Origin: Methanobacteriota archaeon
GTDB taxonomy: Archaea > Halobacteriota > Methanosarcinia > Methanosarcinales > Methanosarcinaceae
Length of the DNA: 8,683 bases
Direction of reading: 5' to 3'
NCBI GenBank assembly: GCA_030837265.1
Contig: JAUPKV010000447.1
Location: 1-8,683, forward strand
Positions 5,688 to 8,683 of the stretch are shown here, in pieces. Both the position numbers and the translations under genes were made by a program. Each line of letters opens with the position of its first letter. Positions within the stretch are counted from its first letter, which is position 1. The notes beneath the pieces were generated by a model. The model saw nothing but the letters and a program-made list of their open reading frames with translations. It ran no database searches and had not been told where the DNA came from.

Positions 5688-6479
5688 CTAACTGGCCTTC
5701 CGTATTCCGGATTTGAGTTCCCTTGCAAGGGCTTCCAGTTTGTTGTTTACTTCATCTCCTTCTTCGATAATCTTGACAAAAGCTGAGCCAACTATGACCG
5801 CGTCTGCTCCTGCTTTCCTTACTTCCTCCGCTTGCCTTCCGGTAGAGATTCCAAACCCTACGGCCTTCGGAATCTCGGTTTCCACTCTGGAGAGCAGGTC
5901 TATTGTTGAAGATGAAACATCTTTTCTGGCGCCTGTGACCCCGAGTCTTGAAACAAGGTACAGGAAACCCGAACCCCTTTGCAGGATCTTTCGGATCCTT
6001 TCATCGGTTGTTGTAGGTGCAATCAGGAAAATCAGGTCAATTCCGTACTTATCGCAGCTGCTTTTCAGCTCAGCAGCTTCTTCTACCGGGATATCGGGTA
6101 TTATAAGCCCGCCGATTCCGGCCTCTGCTGCCCCTTCCACAAACTTTTCCACTCCAAACTTGAATACAGGATTATAGTAAGTCATGCAAACAAGAGGAAT
6201 CTCTACTTCAAGGCCTCTGACAAGCTCAAAATATCGCTGGATGTCCATGCCGGCTGCAAGTGATCTCTGCCCTGCTACTTGAATGGTCGGCCCGTCAGCT
6301 ACAGGATCTGAAAATGGAAAACCGAGTTCTATAATATCTGCGCCTCCGTTTGCCAGGGCTTCTACGATCTTGTCGGTTGCCTCCGCAGAGGGATCTCCTG
6401 CCATTACGTAGCAGATCAAGGCTCCTTCCTTTCTGGCTTTTAGCTGGTCGAATTTCTCTGAGATTGTTTGTCTTCTCAT
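5688..6479 (-). CDS. trpA: Tryptophan synthase alpha subunit
   Basis: It cleaves indole-3-glycerol phosphate to indole and glyceraldehyde-3-phosphate and channels the indole to TrpB. The 263-residue barrel matches the usual length. Catalytic Glu51 lies in IIELGFPFSDP and Asp62 in VADGPTIQ. The flexible loop GVTGARKDVSS, the phosphate-binding GFGIST and the IVGSAFVKII strand are all in order. The ATG at 6479 has an excellent GAGGTG site six bases upstream, in a 13-bp gap after trpB, which supports coordinate expression of the two subunits. A 70-bp spacer separates it from trpD. All expected active-site residues are present. Confidence 0.97.
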   Translation of the reverse strand: MRRQTISEKFDQLKARKEGALICYVMAGDPSAEATDKIVEALANGGADIIELGFPFSDPVADGPTIQVAGQRSLAAGMDIQRYFELVRGLEVEIPLVCMTYYNPVFKFGVEKFVEGAAEAGIGGLIIPDIPVEEAAELKSSCDKYGIDLIFLIAPTTTDERIRKILQRGSGFLYLVSRLGVTGARKDVSSSTIDLLSRVETEIPKAVGFGISTGRQAEEVRKAGADAVIVGSAFVKIIEEGDEVNNKLEALARELKSGIRKAS

Positions 6480-6485
6480 TCAAAA

Positions 6486-6491
6486 CACCTC
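6486..6491 (-). promoter_or_regulatory. Shine-Dalgarno site of trpA
   Basis: GAGGTG on the minus strand ends six bases before the trpA ATG and immediately follows the trpB stop codon region. Its match to the archaeal consensus and its position make reinitiation after trpB likely. Confidence 0.75.
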
Positions 6492-6492
6492 T

Positions 6493-7761
6493 TCAGATCC
6501 CTTTTTTAAGGCTCAGGACGGTTTCCAGGTCTTTATCTCCCCTTCCCGAGAGGTTTAGAACTACGATCTCTCCCAGTTCCCCGGTCTCTGCCGCTTTCTT
6601 CAGGTAAGCCAGGGCATGGGAAGATTCCAGCGCAGGAATTATTCCTTCAAGCCGGCTCAGTTCATGAAAAGCTTCAACCGCTTCATCATCAGTGGCATAA
6701 CGGGCTTTCACTCTCCCACTTTCGGAAAGGTATGCAAGTTCAGGTCCAACTCCGGAGTAATCAAGCCCTGCAGAAACGGACTCTGATTCAAGGATTTGCC
6801 CGTTTTTGTCCTGCAGTACTTTTGTCCGCGCTCCATGCAGGATTCCTTCTTCACCTGCGCAGAGACAGGCAGAGTGCAGAGCAGCCTTTTCCGTACATTT
6901 CAGGGCTTTTCCTCCGGCTTCGACTGCAATGAGCCGGACTTCCTTGTCCTCTACGAAAGGATGGAAAATCCCCATTGCATTACTCCCGCCGCCAGCACAG
7001 GCAAGAATCGAATCAGGCATACGGCCCTCTTTCTTGAGGATCTGCTCCTTTACCTCGCGCCCGATGACGCTCTGAAAATCCCTGACTATTACAGGATAGG
7101 GGTGAGGCCCCACAACCGAGCCTATGAGGTAATGAGTGTTTGCAATATTCGTGACCCAGTCCCGGAAAGCCTCATTGATCGCATCCTTAAGAGTTTTTGA
7201 GCCGGTATGTACGGCTTTAACCTCGGTACCCATGAGTTCCATCCGGTATGCGTTCATCTGCTGGCGTTTGACGTCTTTGGCACCCATGTACACTATTGTT
7301 TCAAAGCCAAGGTTTGCCCCTGCCATAGCAGTTGCAGTCCCGTGCTGGCCTGCACCGGTTTCTGCAATCAACCTGGTTTTCCCCATGTACTTTGCAAGCA
7401 GTGCCTGTCCCAGGGCATTGTTTAACTTATGGGCTCCACCGTGTACCAGATCTTCCCGTTTGAGGTAGATTTTTGACCCGTACTTCTTGCTAAGGTTCCG
7501 GGCAAAATAGAGAGGTGTTTTTCGGCCTGCAAAGTCCTTTAAGTAATAATCAAGCTCTGCTAGAAATCCGGGATCATTTTTGTACCGTTCGTACCCTTCC
7601 TCCAGCTCTTGCAATGCCGGCATGAGGACTTCCGGAACGTACTGCCCACCATATTTGCCGTATTTTCCTTTTACCTGGGTAATCTTCCCGGTTTTCGATC
7701 CTGCAATTTCATTCAGAAACGAATCCTTTGTTTGTGATTTTAAAACTTCAATATCTGTCAA
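6493..7761 (-). CDS. trpB: Tryptophan synthase beta subunit (TrpB1 type), probable TTG start
   Basis: This PLP enzyme condenses indole from TrpA with L-serine to give tryptophan. From the TTG at 7761 the product has 422 residues. The cofactor Lys112 lies in [14 protein letters not shown] and catalytic Glu134 in [10 protein letters not shown], 22 residues apart as in known TrpB. GGGSNAMG binds the PLP phosphate and LSGRGDKD lies near the C-terminus. The motifs closely resemble archaeal TrpB1 such as that of Pyrococcus furiosus, which pairs with TrpA; the adjacent trpA agrees. No ATG precedes the conserved [10 protein letters not shown]. The frame also opens at a TTG at 7821, but only 7761 has a ribosome site (GGAG, eight bases away). 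This leaves about 35 N-terminal residues, mostly polar, ahead of the usual beginning. The function is firm; the start is moderately sure. Confidence 0.95.
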   Translation of the reverse strand: MTDIEVLKSQTKDSFLNEIAGSKTGKITQVKGKYGKYGGQYVPEVLMPALQELEEGYERYKNDPGFLAELDYYLKDFAGRKTPLYFARNLSKKYGSKIYLKREDLVHGGAHKLNNALGQALLAKYMGKTRLIAETGAGQHGTATAMAGANLGFETIVYMGAKDVKRQQMNAYRMELMGTEVKAVHTGSKTLKDAINEAFRDWVTNIANTHYLIGSVVGPHPYPVIVRDFQSVIGREVKEQILKKEGRMPDSILACAGGGSNAMGIFHPFVEDKEVRLIAVEAGGKALKCTEKAALHSACLCAGEEGILHGARTKVLQDKNGQILESESVSAGLDYSGVGPELAYLSESGRVKARYATDDEAVEAFHELSRLEGIIPALESSHALAYLKKAAETGELGEIVVLNLSGRGDKDLETVLSLKKGI

Positions 7762-7766
7762 TTTAA

Positions 7767-7841
7767 TTACTCCATTTCTCTGAATCCTATATAGCAGCGT
7801 AATTTTAGTATATTCAACCAATTTTCGATATGATTCGGCAT
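7767..7841 (-). CDS. Possible 24-codon upstream ORF ahead of trpB
   Basis: An ATG at 7841 opens 24 codons, starting [13 protein letters not shown] and ending in TAA five bases before the trpB TTG. It holds one Trp codon (residue 8), and its last codons overlap the trpB ribosome site, an arrangement that would couple its translation to trpB. No clear ribosome site precedes it, and a 24-codon run is easily due to chance. It could be a leader peptide, but this is speculative. Confidence 0.2.
   Translation of the reverse strand: MPNHIENWLNILKLRCYIGFREME
7770..7773 (-). promoter_or_regulatory. Ribosome site supporting the TTG start of trpB
   Basis: GGAG on the minus strand ends eight bases before the TTG at 7761. 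Nothing comparable precedes the other in-frame TTG at 7821, so this site decides the start. It also forms the end of a possible 24-codon upstream ORF. Confidence 0.5.
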
Positions 7842-7868
7842 AATTTTTAATACATTTTTTTCAGGATT

Positions 7869-7893
7869 TTTCAACCTTTACGGCTGGCTGAAA
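7869..7893 (-). promoter_or_regulatory. Hairpin in the trpC-trpB spacer
   Basis: In the minus-strand transcript, UUUCAGCC (7886-7893) pairs with GGUUGAAA (7869-7876) over eight pairs, one of them G-U, with a nine-base loop. It lies after the trpC stop and its T tract. It may mark or stabilise the trpC 3' end, or take part in control of trpB. The pairing is seen; the role is inferred. Confidence 0.4.
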
Positions 7894-7909
7894 GCTCCAA
7901 AAGTAATTT

Positions 7910-7916
7910 AAAAAAA
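7910..7916 (-). terminator. T7 tract just after the trpC stop codon
   Basis: The minus strand reads TAA, C, then seven T residues. U-rich tracts terminate archaeal transcription, so some transcripts could end after trpC. This would make the downstream genes depend on readthrough or on a promoter in the 156-bp spacer. The spacer's AT-rich stretches around 7800-7860 could hold such a promoter, but no clear BRE/TATA element can be named. Confidence 0.4.
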
Positions 7917-7917
7917 G

Positions 7918-8683
7918 TTATTGACGCCAGCAAAAGCTCTGGACGAATTCTTCAGTTTTTTCAAAAACAGAGTCACTTTCCATAAGTGCAGAACCTATAA
8001 GTACTGCATCCGCACCGGCATCTATCACTCGCCTGACGTCCTCCGCACTGTTCATCCCGCTTTCACTGATTATTGTATGTCTGGTACCGTGATCAAGGTC
8101 ATAATCCCGGACCAGGGGTGCAAGCTCCTCCGTGGTGCTCAGATCTGTTTTAAGTGTCTCTAGATTCCGGTTGTTAATCCCGATAATTCGAGAATTGGTA
8201 TTCAGTGCGAGTGAAAGTTCGTCCCGGTTATGTACTTCAACAAGCGGCTCAAATCCTTTTTCAAAGGCAAGCTCGACAAAATCATCAAGGTCTTTTCCCA
8301 GAATGCCTGCTATCAGGAGGATGAGGTCGCTTTTGATTTCATCCATCTGTACCCTGTCAACTATGAAGTCCTTCCTGAGGACGGGCAAACATACATTTTT
8401 CCTGACCGCCTCCAGGTTTTCAAGTGAACCCTGAAAAACCAGGGGTTCTGTCAGAACAGAAATTGCAACAGCTCCAGCCTCTTCCATTTCCAATGCAAGC
8501 CTTGAAGCCGTTTCGGGCAAGATATCCCTGAAAGCCTTTCCTGGAGATGCAGGCTTGATTTCCGCAATTACCGGTACACGCCCTTCTGCCTTCGCATCTT
8601 CTACCGCAGTGAGAAAATCCCGTTTCTCAAATTGCATCTGCAGGTTTTCAGAATGGGTTTGCGGCCCTAGAGCCCGGATGCGA
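7918..8683 (-). CDS. trpC: Indole-3-glycerol phosphate synthase (start beyond window)
   Basis: It closes the indole ring of the TrpF product with loss of CO2 and water. Counting from the internal Met at 8637, family residues are all present: Glu26 and Lys28 in IAEIKPASPGK, Lys89 in LRKDFIVD, Glu134 in VEVHNRDE, Asn155 and Arg157 in GINNRN, and Glu192 and Ser193 in ISESGM. GADAVLIGSALM ends the barrel. That Met is not the likely start: the frame stays open upstream to the window edge, adding 15 codons (RIRALGPQTHSENLQ) that resemble the N-terminal helix other IGPS proteins have. The gene is therefore 5'-incomplete here, and the visible part is 254 residues. It is the first trp gene visible, and the operon promoter must lie outside the window. 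It is followed by an unusually long 156-bp spacer before trpB. Confidence 0.95.
   Translation of the reverse strand, partial: RIRALGPQTHSENLQMQFEKRDFLTAVEDAKAEGRVPVIAEIKPASPGKAFRDILPETASRLALEMEEAGAVAISVLTEPLVFQGSLENLEAVRKNVCLPVLRKDFIVDRVQMDEIKSDLILLIAGILGKDLDDFVELAFEKGFEPLVEVHNRDELSLALNTNSRIIGINNRNLETLKTDLSTTEELAPLVRDYDLDHGTRHTIISESGMNSAEDVRRVIDAGADAVLIGSALMESDSVFEKTEEFVQSFCWRQ

Noticed and set aside
7762..7917. TrpY-type TGTACA operator boxes near trp genes
   Set aside because: No TGTACA pair was found in the trpC-trpB spacer, and the main promoter region lies outside the window.
1470..8683. A novel system within the minus-strand cluster
   Set aside because: All seven genes are recognisable tryptophan enzymes with their key catalytic motifs in place; nothing extra is embedded.

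Overview
The window looks like archaeal chromosome, most likely Methanosarcina or a close relative. The reasons are the archaeal form of TrpB ([12 protein letters not shown] around the cofactor lysine), strong GGAGGTG-type ribosome binding sites, T-tract transcript ends, AT-rich spacers and the look of the proteins. The genus is a recognition call without a database search.

Layout. (1) Bases 3-179 are the 3' end of a HAMP-domain sensor gene on the + strand, cut by the window edge and ending unusually soon after the HAMP domain. (2) Bases 180-544 hold no convincing gene: a frame-shifted coding-like run, a bulged hairpin and two T-tracts. (3) Bases 545-1309 (+) encode a 254-residue protein of unknown function. 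It consists mainly of seven head-to-tail 23-residue helical repeats and ends in a very acidic tail. (4) Bases 1310-1469 separate two convergent genes. They hold inverted repeats and a 23-bp tandem repeat derived from the 3' end of trpG. (5) Bases 1470-8683 (minus strand) form a complete set of tryptophan biosynthesis genes, transcribed trpC-trpB-trpA-trpD-trpF-trpE-trpG; trpC runs off the right edge.

Together the seven trp products convert chorismate to L-tryptophan. TrpE and TrpG make anthranilate, TrpD adds phosphoribose, TrpF isomerises, TrpC closes the indole ring, and TrpA and TrpB release indole and condense it with serine. Close packing suggests one main transcript: a 4-bp ATGA overlap at trpD/trpF, a 14-bp overlap at trpF/trpE, and gaps of 13 and 26 bp at trpB/trpA and trpE/trpG. 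The exception is a 156-bp trpC-trpB spacer with a T7 tract, a hairpin and a possible 24-codon ORF, where expression could be reset.

Start sites were revised in three places. trpG starts at 2072, not 2090, because the upstream ATG lies on its own Shine-Dalgarno sequence. trpB probably starts at a TTG at 7761. trpC has no start in the window, because its reading frame stays open to the edge.
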